A DNA stretch of 53,870 nt from Treponema sp. (lineage in GTDB: Bacteria; Spirochaetota; Spirochaetia; Treponematales; Treponemataceae). The position numbers and the translations under genes are program-made. The stretch's first letter is position 1. Every line of letters starts with the position of its first letter. Below are positions 22,599-31,018 of the stretch, in pieces. Location: the NCBI GenBank assembly GCA_024402505.1, contig JAKSTP010000017.1, positions 1-53,870 on the forward strand, written 5' to 3'. A model generated the notes under the pieces. It was not told the origin of the DNA. It worked only from the letters and a program-made list of their open reading frames with translations, and searched no databases.

Positions 22599-23972
22599 AT
22601 GGCCGTTTTAAACGCAACTTTCGAAGACACATTGAACAAACTTATTGAAGAAAAAAAATATTCTTCAATCAAGGACATTCTTGTTCTTATGAACCCAACC
22701 GATCTTGCCGCCATTTTTGAATTAATCGAAGAAAAAAATATTCCACTGGTATTCAGACTTTTACCAAAAAACAAGGCTGCGGATACTTTTGTAGAAATGG
22801 AAAATGAATATCAGGAATTGCTGATTCGAAGTTTTTCCGACTCCGAACTTAAAGAAATTCTTGAAGAAATGTATGTAAACGATGCCGTTGATCTTGTTGA
22901 AGAAATGCCTGCTATTGTTGTGCAGCGAATCTTAAGCCAGATTGACGGTGAAAAAAGAAAAGACATCAATCAGATTCTGCAGTATCCGGAAAACTCTGCC
23001 GGATCAATTATGACAACAGAATTCGTTTCCTTGCGTTTAGGAACAACTGTTGGAGATGCCATCAATCAGATCCGCAAAACCGGAATCGATAAAAAATCAT
23101 TTTATGCCTGCTATGTAACTCAAAACCGTAAACTTATTGGCCGCCTTTCTGTAAAAGACCTTCTGCTGGCCAATAACGATGACATGCTCATTGATTCCCT
23201 TCTGAAGACAAACGTAATCTCCGTAAACACTCATGATGATCAGGAAGAGGTTTCAAAGCTTCTTTCAAAATACAATTTCTATGCCATCCCGGTTGTTGAT
23301 TCAGAAGAACGAATGGTAGGTATCATTGCTTTTGATGATGCTCTTGAAGTTATGGAAGATGAAGTTACCGAAGATATGGAAATCATGGGTGGTATGGCAC
23401 CTTCCGACAAAACTTATCTTCATTCAAGCCCAATTTACATGTTCAAACACCGTATTTTCTGGCTTATGTTCCTTATGGTTTCTGCAACTTTTACAGGTAT
23501 GATCATCAATAATTTTGAAAGTGCCCTTGCCGTACAGGTTGTTTTAACAGCCTTTATTCCTATGCTTATGGATACAGGTGGAAACTCTGGTTCTCAGTCT
23601 TCCGTAATTATAATCCGTGCCTTGTCTTTGGGAGAAATTGAGTTCAAGGATTTGCCAAGGGTTGTAATAAAAGAATCGGCCACTGCCTTACTGTGTGGAA
23701 CTGCCCTTTCCGCAATCTGTTTTATAAAGATTATGCTGATTGACCGCATGCTTCTTGGAAACACCGATGTTACAGTAATGGTGGCACTGGTTGTCTGCAT
23801 CACAATGATTGTAACTATTCTTGTAGCAAAAATTCTTGGCTGTGTTCTGCCTCTTTGCGCAAAAAAACTTGGCTTTGATCCTGCCGTAATGGCAAGTCCA
23901 TTGATCACAACAATTGCAGATGCACTTTCCCTTCTGGTTTATTTTGGAATTGCAAGCATGCTACTGTTCTAG
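22599..23972 (+). CDS. mgtE: MgtE-family magnesium transporter
   Basis: MgtE is a dimeric Mg2+-gated magnesium channel. The 457-aa protein has the N-terminal superhelical domain (LNKLIEEKKYSSIKDILV... with repeated LPKNKAADTF and EEMYVNDAVDLVEEMP elements). Two CBS domains follow (~140-265, starting NSAGSIMTTEFVSL and ending near IIAFDDALEVM), then five C-terminal TM helices that include TAFIPMLMDTGGNSGSQSS, the pore motif of the family. AGGAG sits before the ATG. The CBS domains sense cytosolic Mg2+, and the upstream small ORF may add control at expression level. Its stop overlaps the convergent malY stop by a few bases (CTAG). Confidence 0.95.
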   Translation: MAVLNATFEDTLNKLIEEKKYSSIKDILVLMNPTDLAAIFELIEEKNIPLVFRLLPKNKAADTFVEMENEYQELLIRSFSDSELKEILEEMYVNDAVDLVEEMPAIVVQRILSQIDGEKRKDINQILQYPENSAGSIMTTEFVSLRLGTTVGDAINQIRKTGIDKKSFYACYVTQNRKLIGRLSVKDLLLANNDDMLIDSLLKTNVISVNTHDDQEEVSKLLSKYNFYAIPVVDSEERMVGIIAFDDALEVMEDEVTEDMEIMGGMAPSDKTYLHSSPIYMFKHRIFWLMFLMVSATFTGMIINNFESALAVQVVLTAFIPMLMDTGGNSGSQSSVIIIRALSLGEIEFKDLPRVVIKESATALLCGTALSAICFIKIMLIDRMLLGNTDVTVMVALVVCITMIVTILVAKILGCVLPLCAKKLGFDPAVMASPLITTIADALSLLVYFGIASMLLF

Positions 23973-25129
23973 CACATACTTTCTGAAGCCTTTTTTAATC
24001 GATTCATGCCGTCCTTTACTCTTTCCAAAGGACAGGCAATGTTCATTCTGATGAAATTGTTTCCGGCTTCTCCGTATTCGTTTCCTTCGCAGATGTAAAG
24101 TCCTGTGGTTTTTCTAATAAAATCCCGGGCTTCAATTCCATCCTTGAAAATGCCGCTTATATCAATCCACACAAGATAAGTAGCATTGGCTGGAACAACC
24201 TTAAGCTGTGGAATGTTTTCTTTTATAAAGGATTCAACGTACTGGCGGTTTTTATAAATATAATCGCAAAGTTCATTAAGCCAGTCTTCACCTTTTTCAA
24301 AGGCAGTAATGGCCGCAAGCGTTGCAAAGGAATTCGGTTCTGCTACTTCATCTGTATTCAGTCCCCTCCACACTTTATGGCGAAGGAAAGGTTCTGGTAC
24401 AAAAACGGCAGCCGACTGTAATCCTGCAATATTAAAAGTTTTTGTAGGTGCCACGCAGGAAATGCTGATGTTGCGGCAGGTTTCAGAAACTGAAGCGAAT
24501 GGTGTGTATTCTTTTCCAGGGCGCACAATGTCACAGTGGATTTCGTCGGAAACAACTGTAACTCCGTACTTTTTGCAAAGTTCTCCTACCCGTTTCATGG
24601 TGTCTGGATCCCAGATTTTTCCAACAGGATTATGTGGATTGCACCAGATTAAAAGTGAAGTCTGTGGATTAGAAAGCTTTTCTTCAAAATCTTCCCAGTT
24701 GATATCATATTCACCGTTTTTATAAACCAGCGGACATTCTAAAACTCTGGCTCCGTTATTCACAATGCTGTTAAAGAAGATGTTGTACACCGGCGTAAGG
24801 ATGACTACATTTTCGTTAGGTGTTGTAAGCTTTCGGACTATGCTTGAAATGGCAGGAACCACTCCTGTGCAGAAAATCAGCCAGTCCTTTTCTATTTTGA
24901 AGTGATGGCGTTTTTCCCACCAGTTGCCATAAGCTTCGTACCATGCATCAGGAATAATTGAATAACCAAAAACACCGTGCTCAATGCGTCTGTAAAAAGC
25001 CTCCCTGATTTCAGGAGCCGTTTCAAAATCCATGTCGGCTACCCACATAGGAAGCTCATTTTCTTTTACATCCCATTTGTAGGAGTCGGTGTTTCTTCGG
25101 TCAGGTACATGGTCAAAGTTGTATTTCAT
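23969..25129 (-). CDS. MalY/PatB-type cystathionine beta-lyase (C-S lyase)
   Basis: This 386-aa PLP enzyme of the fold-type I MalY/PatB group cleaves C-S bonds of cystathionine or cysteine and supplies homocysteine or pyruvate, ammonia and sulfide. The PLP lysine is in VAPTKTFNIAGLQS, preceded by SDEIHCDIV. The N-terminal MWVADMDFETAPEIREAF is typical of the group. The ATG at 25129 is chosen because the family begins MKYNFDxxxDRR and AGGGA lies upstream. The longer frame at 25168 overlaps the previous gene. It follows the DUF3737 gene closely, and both belong to the transcript whose promoter carries the candidate operator at 26074. Some relatives (E. coli MalY) also act as regulators. Confidence 0.9.
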   Translation of the reverse strand: MKYNFDHVPDRRNTDSYKWDVKENELPMWVADMDFETAPEIREAFYRRIEHGVFGYSIIPDAWYEAYGNWWEKRHHFKIEKDWLIFCTGVVPAISSIVRKLTTPNENVVILTPVYNIFFNSIVNNGARVLECPLVYKNGEYDINWEDFEEKLSNPQTSLLIWCNPHNPVGKIWDPDTMKRVGELCKKYGVTVVSDEIHCDIVRPGKEYTPFASVSETCRNISISCVAPTKTFNIAGLQSAAVFVPEPFLRHKVWRGLNTDEVAEPNSFATLAAITAFEKGEDWLNELCDYIYKNRQYVESFIKENIPQLKVVPANATYLVWIDISGIFKDGIEARDFIRKTTGLYICEGNEYGEAGNNFIRMNIACPLERVKDGMNRLKKASESMC

Positions 25130-25140
25130 CTGGCAATTCC

Positions 25141-26031
25141 CTAGTTTTTTTCTTTTGGACGTTCCCATTCAGCCCGGTTAGATTTTTTACTGATTTCAGC
25201 ACAGTCAATCTTGGTCTGATCAATAACAATTCTTCTTTCGTCCATAATCAGTTCACCAATCACATCGGCCTTAATGGATCCGCCTTTTGGATTGAACACG
25301 CTTTCCACTTTTCCCTTGATTTCTACATCACAATCTGAATATTCAAAAGCCAGTGTAGTGTTTACAAGGCGGCAGTTTTTCATGGTAAGATTCTGGATAT
25401 AGCACATGCCCTGAAGACTTTCGATTGTACAGTTTTCCAGAGTAATGTTCTTGGAATTCCAGCCCAGGTATTCCCCTGAAATGAAGGAATCGTATACGGT
25501 AATATTTTCGGCGTTCCAGAAAGCATCTTTTGATAGCAGCCGTGAGTTTCGGACAACAATGTTTTTTCCGCCGTCAAAGCTGTAGTTTCCTGTAAGGGTA
25601 AAGCTGTCAATTTCCATGTCTGTAGAATTCATGGCAAAATAGTCACCATTTGCCGTAACATTCTGCATTTTTACATTCTTGCAGTGCCACAAGGTTTCGG
25701 CCGCATTTGGAAGACTAACGTTTTTAAGTACAAGGCCATTTACTCTTCGAAAGTTTTTTGGTGCTTCAACTACAGTATCTTCCATGGTGAAATCTTCAAC
25801 ATACCAGATACCTGCACGGGCCATTTCGAAAAGGGCAGAGTTTGTAATTTTTACATGCTGTGTATACCAGAAAGGGTATTTCCATTTAAAAAGACAGTTA
25901 TCTACTTCAAGATTACTGCTTTCTTTAAGAGGTGATTCCCCGTTTTCAAAAGTGCAGTAAGTGATTTTTGCATCGTGTGTGTCGTAAAGAGCGCGTTCTC
26001 CAGTGAGAATCTGCTGATTAATTTCTTTCAT
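25141..26031 (-). CDS. DUF3737 beta-helix protein
   Basis: This 296-aa protein is made of short repeating beta-helix turns such as NITLENCTIESLQGM, KNIVVRNSRL and NLTMKNCRLV, characteristic of the DUF3737 family. A right-handed parallel beta-helix is expected. Members often neighbour MalY-type aminotransferase genes, as here, but no reaction has been established for them. No signal peptide is present, so it is probably cytoplasmic. It starts at ATG 26031 behind a clear promoter (TTGAAC-17-TATCTT) and is followed by malY within 11 bp, so the two form an operon in the putative sulfur regulon. Confidence 0.8.
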   Translation of the reverse strand: MKEINQQILTGERALYDTHDAKITYCTFENGESPLKESSNLEVDNCLFKWKYPFWYTQHVKITNSALFEMARAGIWYVEDFTMEDTVVEAPKNFRRVNGLVLKNVSLPNAAETLWHCKNVKMQNVTANGDYFAMNSTDMEIDSFTLTGNYSFDGGKNIVVRNSRLLSKDAFWNAENITVYDSFISGEYLGWNSKNITLENCTIESLQGMCYIQNLTMKNCRLVNTTLAFEYSDCDVEIKGKVESVFNPKGGSIKADVIGELIMDERRIVIDQTKIDCAEISKKSNRAEWERPKEKN

Positions 26032-26039
26032 ACATTTAA

Positions 26040-26068
26040 AAGATACCCAATTATTTTAGATTGTTCAA
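26040..26068 (-). promoter_or_regulatory. Promoter of the DUF3737-malY operon
   Basis: Minus strand TTGAAC (26063-26068), exactly 17 bp, TATCTT (26040-26045). The operator at 26074-26094 is adjacent upstream of this -35. Confidence 0.55.
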
Positions 26069-26073
26069 ATAGA

Positions 26074-26094
26074 ATCCTACTGAATTTATAGGAT
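26074..26094. promoter_or_regulatory. Candidate Rrf2 operator, copy 2
   Basis: ATCCTA-N9-TAGGAT, a perfect 6-bp inverted repeat with nine-base spacer, lies just upstream of the DUF3737-malY -35 and about 130 bp from the metY start. It has the same core and spacing as the copy at the rrf2 promoter. Confidence 0.65.
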
Positions 26095-26172
26095 AAACCT
26101 ATTCTTCTTTTGTATAAAATTTTTGCCTTAAGGTATAAGAAAAAGCTATAACCAATTATAAAAACATAGTAT

Positions 26173-26201
26173 TTTACTAGGAATTAAAAATAGGATAGAC
26201 T
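26173..26201 (+). promoter_or_regulatory. Candidate metY-cysK promoter
   Basis: TTTACT (26173-26178), 17 bp, TAGACT (26196-26201): four of six matches to consensus in each hexamer. The start site near 26208 falls inside the operator at 26207-26227. Confidence 0.5.
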
Positions 26202-26206
26202 ACACT

Positions 26207-26227
26207 TACCTACTAAGTAAGTAGGTT
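26207..26227. promoter_or_regulatory. Candidate Rrf2 operator, copy 3 (over the metY start site)
   Basis: TACCTA-N9-TAGGTT; the arms extend inward into CCTACT/AGTAGG. It has the same CCTA-N9-TAGG core and spacing as the other two copies. Its position at the predicted start site fits repression of metY-cysK. Confidence 0.65.
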
Positions 26228-26270
26228 TTAAGAAAGAAAAAACAATTATAAATCCAAGGAGATTATTACT

Positions 26271-27551
26271 ATGGCATACAGATTCGAAACACTTCAGTTA
26301 CACGTTGGACAGGAACAGGCAGACCCTGCAACAGACAGCCGGGCAGTTCCTATTTATCAGACAACATCTTACGTTTTCCACAATTCGGAACACGCTGCCG
26401 CCCGATTCGGACTTACTGATGCAGGGAATATTTACGGCCGTCTTACAAACTCTACTCAGGAAGTTTTTGAAAAACGAATTGCAGCTTTGGAAGGTGGTGT
26501 TGCAGCCCTTGCCACAGCTTCTGGTGCAGCAGCCATTACTTACGCTATTGAGGCTCTTGCCCAGGCTGGGGATCACATTGTAGCCCAGAAAACAATTTAC
26601 GGTGGAAGCTACAATCTTCTGGCCCACACCCTTAAAGATTTTGGGGTAGAAACAACTTTTGTTGATGCACACAATCTTTCGGAAGTTGAAGCTGCCATTA
26701 AATCAAATACAAAAGCAGTTTACCTTGAAACCCTTGGAAATCCAAACTCAGACATTCCTGATATCGAAAAAATTGCAGAACTTGCACACAAAAAAGGCCT
26801 TCCTGTAGTTGTTGATAACACCTTCGGAACACCTTACCTTTTCCGCCCTCTTGAACACGGAGCCGACATTGTTGTTCATTCCGCCACAAAGTTTATTGGT
26901 GGACATGGAACTACCCTTGGTGGTATCATCGTTGACGGTGGAAAGTTCAACTGGAAAGCCCAGGCCGACAAATATGCAAACCTTGCTAAAGCAAACCCAA
27001 GCTACCATGGCATCAGTTTTGCCGACGCTGTAGGCCCAGCAGCCTTTGTAACTTACATTCGTGCAATCCTTCTTCGAGATCAGGGTGCTGCAATCAGTCC
27101 ATTCAATGCTTTCCTTCTTTTACAGGGAACTGAAACACTGTCCCTCCGCCTGGACCGCCATGTTGAAAACACAAAGAAAGTTGTTGAATTCCTTAAAAAC
27201 CATCCAAAAGTAGAAAAGGTAAATCATCCTTCTCTTGCTGATCACCCTGATCACGGACTTTACGAAAAATACTTTCCTAACGGTGGAGCATCAATTTTTA
27301 CCTTCAATATTAAAGGAGGCAAAGAAGAAGCATGGAAATTTATAGACAACCTGAAGATTTTCAGCCTTCTGGCAAATGTTGCAGATGTGAAATCCCTTGT
27401 AATTCACCCTGCCAGCACAACTCACAGCCAGATGACAGATGCAGAACTTGCAGACGTTGGCATTGCCCAGAACACAATCCGTCTGAGCATTGGTACAGAA
27501 CACGTTGATGATATCATTGAAGACCTTGCACAAGCTTTTGATGCAATCTAA
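26271..27551 (+). CDS. metY: O-acetylhomoserine (thiol)-lyase
   Basis: This enzyme makes homocysteine from O-acetylhomoserine and sulfide. The 426-aa PLP protein has the Cys/Met-metabolism signature VVHSATKFIGGHG with the PLP lysine at about residue 206, plus early AVPIYQTTSYVF and EALAQAGDHIV. The family's usual length is 420-430 aa. AAGGAG precedes the ATG. It lies 37 bp before cysK in the same direction, a homocysteine and cysteine pair that shares one promoter with the candidate Rrf2 operator. This matches a regulon that responds to cysteine or sulfide supply. MetY is preferred over MetB/MetC because of length and the KFIGGHG context. Confidence 0.93.
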   Translation: MAYRFETLQLHVGQEQADPATDSRAVPIYQTTSYVFHNSEHAAARFGLTDAGNIYGRLTNSTQEVFEKRIAALEGGVAALATASGAAAITYAIEALAQAGDHIVAQKTIYGGSYNLLAHTLKDFGVETTFVDAHNLSEVEAAIKSNTKAVYLETLGNPNSDIPDIEKIAELAHKKGLPVVVDNTFGTPYLFRPLEHGADIVVHSATKFIGGHGTTLGGIIVDGGKFNWKAQADKYANLAKANPSYHGISFADAVGPAAFVTYIRAILLRDQGAAISPFNAFLLLQGTETLSLRLDRHVENTKKVVEFLKNHPKVEKVNHPSLADHPDHGLYEKYFPNGGASIFTFNIKGGKEEAWKFIDNLKIFSLLANVADVKSLVIHPASTTHSQMTDAELADVGIAQNTIRLSIGTEHVDDIIEDLAQAFDAI

Positions 27552-27588
27552 AATGTTATAAAATAAGTTATTGAACAGGAGAAATATT

Positions 27589-28515
27589 ATGTCAAAAATT
27601 GTAAACAGCACAACTGAACTTATTGGAAATACACCACTTTTGAAACTGAATAAATACGCCCAAGGAAGCGAAGCAACTATCCTTGCAAAACTTGAACTTT
27701 TCAATCCTGCAGGAAGCGTAAAAGACCGCATTGCACTTAAAATGATTGATGATGCCGAAAAAGCAGGTATCCTTAAACCAGGTGCTACAATCATTGAACC
27801 AACATCTGGAAACACTGGTATTGGACTTGCTTCCGTTGCAGCCAGCCGAGGTTACAAAGCAATTCTTACACTGCCAGACACCATGAGTGTTGAACGCCGC
27901 AATCTTCTTAAAGCCTATGGTGCTGAACTTGTTCTTACAGAAGGTGCAAAAGGCATGAAAGGAGCCATTGCCCGTGCAGAAGAACTTAAGGCCGAAATTA
28001 AGGACAGCGTGATTCTTGGACAGTTTGTAAATCCATCAAACCCACAGGCTCACGTAGAAACAACTGGTCCTGAAATCTGGGATCAGACAGACGGAAAAGT
28101 AGACATTTTTGTTGCAGGTGTGGGAACTGGTGGAACTGTAACCGGCGTTGGAAAATACCTGAAGTCAAAAAATCCTGATGTAAAAGTGGTTGCAGTTGAA
28201 CCTGCTTCTTCACCGGTTCTTTCAAAGGGAACTGCCGGTGCCCACAAAATCCAGGGAATTGGAGCTGGCTTTGTTCCTGATACACTGGACACATCTGTTT
28301 ACGACGAAGTAATTGCTATCGAAAATGATGACGCTTTTGCAGAAGGAAGAGCCTTTGCCCGTAGCGAAGGAGTTTTGGTTGGTATTTCAAGTGGTGCAGC
28401 CCTAAAAGCCGCAAAAATTCTTGCCAGTCGTCCAGAAAACAAAGGCAAAGTTATTGTAGCCCTTCTCCCAGACAACGGGGACCGCTACCTGAGCACAGCT
28501 CTCTTCGCCGACTAA
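27589..28515 (+). CDS. cysK: Cysteine synthase (O-acetylserine sulfhydrylase) A
   Basis: CysK forms cysteine from O-acetylserine and sulfide. The 308-aa protein has the PLP lysine K45 in [12 protein letters not shown], the substrate loop [10 protein letters not shown] and the phosphate-binding [13 protein letters not shown]. The ATG at 27589 is chosen because AGGAG is eight bases upstream. The in-frame start at 27571 precedes that site and would not be used. In Bacillus CysK also acts as the co-regulator of CymR, so the link here between cysK and the Rrf2 operator is suggestive, though such a complex is only an inference for this organism. Confidence 0.95.
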   Translation: MSKIVNSTTELIGNTPLLKLNKYAQGSEATILAKLELFNPAGSVKDRIALKMIDDAEKAGILKPGATIIEPTSGNTGIGLASVAASRGYKAILTLPDTMSVERRNLLKAYGAELVLTEGAKGMKGAIARAEELKAEIKDSVILGQFVNPSNPQAHVETTGPEIWDQTDGKVDIFVAGVGTGGTVTGVGKYLKSKNPDVKVVAVEPASSPVLSKGTAGAHKIQGIGAGFVPDTLDTSVYDEVIAIENDDAFAEGRAFARSEGVLVGISSGAALKAAKILASRPENKGKVIVALLPDNGDRYLSTALFAD

Positions 28516-28539
28516 AAGAAATTATAAGCGCCCAAACCC

Positions 28540-28650
28540 GTCCTCCTGAGTGTCATTTTCTGTCCTCTTGAGCATCATTTTGTCAGCCTGAGCGTAGTTT
28601 TTTGTCAGCCTGAGCGTCATTTTCTGTCATCCTGAGCGTAGTCGAAGGAT
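28540..28650. repeat. Tandem ~21-bp repeats (TGTCATCCTGAGCG type)
   Basis: Five imperfect copies with the core CCTGAG(C/T)(G/A)T recur at about 28545, 28566, 28587, 28609 and 28630. The last flows into CGTAGTCGAAGGATCTT. The core is related to, but in opposite orientation from, the array at 43917-44022. Confidence 0.8.
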
Positions 28651-28669
28651 CTTATTAAAAAGATGTCTC

Positions 28670-28760
28670 CACTACGGTCGACATGACAGAGATACTCGGT
28701 CGACATGACAGAGATACTCGGTCGACATGACAGAGAAACTCGGGTCGACATGGCAGGCTT
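28670..28760. repeat. Four tandem 22-bp repeats, inverted relative to the previous array
   Basis: Four copies of GGTCGACATGACAGAGATAC, the last two altered, start near 28678, 28700, 28722 and 28745. The inner parts complement the upstream array, so the two arrays together could form long hairpins in RNA or single-stranded DNA. Confidence 0.8.
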
Positions 28761-28814
28761 CACTTGAAAATACAAGTGAGCTCCGTAGGAGCGAACAAAT
28801 CCGTGTGATATAAT

Positions 28815-28854
28815 AAATCCTGAATCAAGTGTTTTCCTTGCAAGTTCAGGATTT
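28815..28854. terminator. Stem-loop upstream of the HD gene
   Basis: AAATCCTGAA pairs perfectly with TTCAGGATTT, with an inner CAAG/CTTG continuation. CTTTATTTTCC follows. TGA-TATAAT lies directly before it at 28806-28814. It may end cysK transcripts or lie in the leader of the HD gene; which of the two cannot be decided. Confidence 0.45.
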
Positions 28855-28928
28855 CTTTATTTTCCTTTCATCTTGATGTTATTCTATCATTCTCATAAAA
28901 TAGTTTACTGAAAACATGGGAGGATATA

Positions 28929-29633
28929 ATGACATTAGAAGAACTTGAAACACTGACATCAGGATCACAGGAACTTGTGGCAATCCTTGAAAAATATAAC
29001 TGCTTTGAAGGTCCTGAATTCAATATGGATGCAATAAAAGCAGCCATTACTGAAATGTCTGGGGCCTGCATCCAGAACAACGAAGAATGTGCCGTGTTCC
29101 TCCAGTGGATGGAAGAACACGAGTTTTATACATCACCGGCTTCTACTAAGTTTCACGGTAACTTCAAAGGCGGACTTGCCGTTCATTCTCTCATGGTAAC
29201 TTACCAAGCTTTAAAACTGGCTCCGGCTATTTTTGGTGACTGGATTAAATCTAAAACCGGCGGAAAATTTACGTTTACTGCGGAAGACATTTTTGTATCC
29301 TGCATTTCTCACGATTTTTGCAAGGCCGGATTTTATTCAACCAGTTACAAGAATACAAAAGACGTTTTTGGAAACTGGACAAAAACTCCTTATTACACTG
29401 TAAAAAATGATGTAAGAAACCTTGGCCACGGAAACGAGTCTATGCTGCTCCTTTTGGAAGCCATGCCAAGTTACATCAAAAAGCGTCCTGTTCTTGAAGC
29501 CGTAAGCCGCCACATGGGATTTTCCGATCTTACAGACACAGAAAAAATGAACTATTCCAATTTTCTGTCAAATCCCCTGGTTTTACTGATTCAGCTGGCC
29601 GACCAGAGTGCATCCGGCTGGTATGATTATTGA
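28929..29633 (+). CDS. HD-domain phosphohydrolase-like protein
   Basis: This 234-aa protein has the histidine-aspartate metal site of the HD superfamily: GGLAVHSLMV (H86), the HD pair CISHDFCKAG (H128-D129), and a final LADQSAS aspartate near residue 225. Further histidines LGHGNES and SRHMG lie in between. HD proteins hydrolyse nucleotides or phosphoesters, and this subgroup's substrate is unknown. The pattern is like the short HD hydrolases linked to nucleotide clean-up. GGAGGA lies six bases before the ATG. It stands alone and is convergent with the phosphatase gene. Confidence 0.75.
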   Translation: MTLEELETLTSGSQELVAILEKYNCFEGPEFNMDAIKAAITEMSGACIQNNEECAVFLQWMEEHEFYTSPASTKFHGNFKGGLAVHSLMVTYQALKLAPAIFGDWIKSKTGGKFTFTAEDIFVSCISHDFCKAGFYSTSYKNTKDVFGNWTKTPYYTVKNDVRNLGHGNESMLLLLEAMPSYIKKRPVLEAVSRHMGFSDLTDTEKMNYSNFLSNPLVLLIQLADQSASGWYDY

Positions 29634-29641
29634 TTTTTTGA

Positions 29642-30217
29642 TTATTTAAGCTGTGCTATGTCGTCGCCCATTACATTCAGTGGGCCCAGACTGTACTTGC
29701 CTTTAGAATAATTGATTACGCTCACTGCCCCGTTCCCGAGTTTCATTGGTTCAAGATTGCCAAGGGCGTCTTTTACCGTGCGAAGGATTGCGCCGTGGGC
29801 AACAACCACAATGCGAAGATTTTTTTCATCAGCTTCTGGAGCGTATTTATCAAGAACAGAAAAAATGCGCTGAGTCACTTTTTCCAAAGGTTCCGCTTCA
29901 TCATCACCTTCAAAACCTGCAAACACATTTCTGCCCTTGTAGCAGACTCCCGAAAGTTTTCCAAAATCTCTTTCAATAAGGTTATCTTCAATAATGATTT
30001 GAGGATTTTTCGTATATGATGCGATGATTTTTGCGGTATCAAAAGCACGGCTCAAAGGACTTGAAAGAATCAGATCCACGGGAGTATTGGAAAGTGCCTT
30101 CCCAGTTACGTGTGCCTGAGCAATTCCGTCTTCATTCAAAGGAATATCTTCCCTGCCCTGAAGAAGGAACTGTCTGTTCCAGTCGGTTTCGCCGTGCCTT
30201 ATAAGAAAAAACTGCAT
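29642..30217 (-). CDS. Histidine phosphatase family (phosphoglycerate mutase-like) protein
   Basis: This 191-aa protein opens with FFLIRHGETDWNRQF, the RHGE motif whose histidine forms the phosphoenzyme. LSSPLSRAFDTAKII supplies the phosphate-pocket arginine and VVVAHGAIL the second catalytic histidine. Such enzymes range from cofactor-dependent phosphoglycerate mutases to cobalamin or sugar-phosphate phosphatases. The substrate is not readable, and 191 aa is short for a glycolytic mutase. It is the last gene of the pyrE-SDR-phosphatase string, 11 bp after the SDR gene, with no clear Shine-Dalgarno. Confidence 0.85.
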   Translation of the reverse strand: MQFFLIRHGETDWNRQFLLQGREDIPLNEDGIAQAHVTGKALSNTPVDLILSSPLSRAFDTAKIIASYTKNPQIIIEDNLIERDFGKLSGVCYKGRNVFAGFEGDDEAEPLEKVTQRIFSVLDKYAPEADEKNLRIVVVAHGAILRTVKDALGNLEPMKLGNGAVSVINYSKGKYSLGPLNVMGDDIAQLK

Positions 30218-30228
30218 TTTTCTACAGT

Positions 30229-30999
30229 TTAGATTGCTGTGTATCCGCCATCAACTGCAATATTCTGTCCGTTTACGTAAGAAGATGCAGGAGATGCAAG
30301 GAAGAGTGCGCAGGAATCAAGTTCACCTTCTTTACCATAGCGGCCAAGAGGAATAGCTCCCTTTGCATATGCAGCAAACCAATCAGTTTCAAGAGTATCT
30401 TTTGTAAGTGGTGTCCAGAAGTATCCAGGACAGATGGCATTTACTGTAATTCCGTCTTTTCCCCATTCTGCAGCAAGAGCACGTGTCATATTTACAACAC
30501 CGCCTTTTGCAGCATGGTAAGGAGCACAGGTAGCAGCCATATTTCCAACAAGACCGTACATTGAAGCAATGTTGATGATGCGTCCGTATTTTGCCTTAAG
30601 CATTTCTTTAGCAAATTCACGGGCACAAACAAATGAACCAAAAAGGTCGATGTTCAGTTCGTTCATAAACTGATCGTCTGTAATATCAACTGCTGGAGCA
30701 ACGGCACCAGTTCCGGCATTGTTTACAAGGATATCAACGCGGCCAAAAGTAGACATTGTTGCAGAAACTGCTTCTTTTACTTTTTCAGTGTTTGTAATAT
30801 CGCAGGCAAAAGGAAGAACCTTTACTCCGAATTCTTTTTCAATGGCAGCTGCATTCTCATCAAGAAGATTCTGGCGGCGGGCCATAAGAACAAGGTTTGC
30901 ACCCTGGCTGGCAAATGCTTTGGCCATCTGAAGACCAAGCCCAGTAGAAGCTCCGGTTACAACAGCAACCTGTCCGGTAAGATCAAAATAATTTTTCAT
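30229..30999 (-). CDS. Short-chain dehydrogenase/reductase (gluconate 5-dehydrogenase-like)
   Basis: This 256-aa classical SDR has the dinucleotide-binding VTGASTGLGLQMAKAF, the NNAG motif (VDILVNNAGTG) and the catalytic YHAAK with the preceding serine in INIASMYGLVG. The C-terminal ASSYVNGQNIAVDGGYTAI is typical of sugar-acid or 3-oxoacyl reductases. It most resembles the gluconate 5-dehydrogenase subgroup, but the substrate cannot be fixed by eye. Downstream of pyrE by 19 bp. Confidence 0.85.
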   Translation of the reverse strand: MKNYFDLTGQVAVVTGASTGLGLQMAKAFASQGANLVLMARRQNLLDENAAAIEKEFGVKVLPFACDITNTEKVKEAVSATMSTFGRVDILVNNAGTGAVAPAVDITDDQFMNELNIDLFGSFVCAREFAKEMLKAKYGRIINIASMYGLVGNMAATCAPYHAAKGGVVNMTRALAAEWGKDGITVNAICPGYFWTPLTKDTLETDWFAAYAKGAIPLGRYGKEGELDSCALFLASPASSYVNGQNIAVDGGYTAI

Positions 31000-31018
31000 T
31001 TTTTTCCTCGATTTTTAT

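Noticed and set aside
25141..26031. DUF3737 as a secreted pectate-lyase-like enzyme
   Set aside because: The beta-helix pattern is similar, but there is no signal peptide and no cluster of catalytic Asp/Arg/Lys residues.
28540..28760. CRISPR array
   Set aside because: Units are 21-22 bp with no unique spacers between them, and no cas genes are present.
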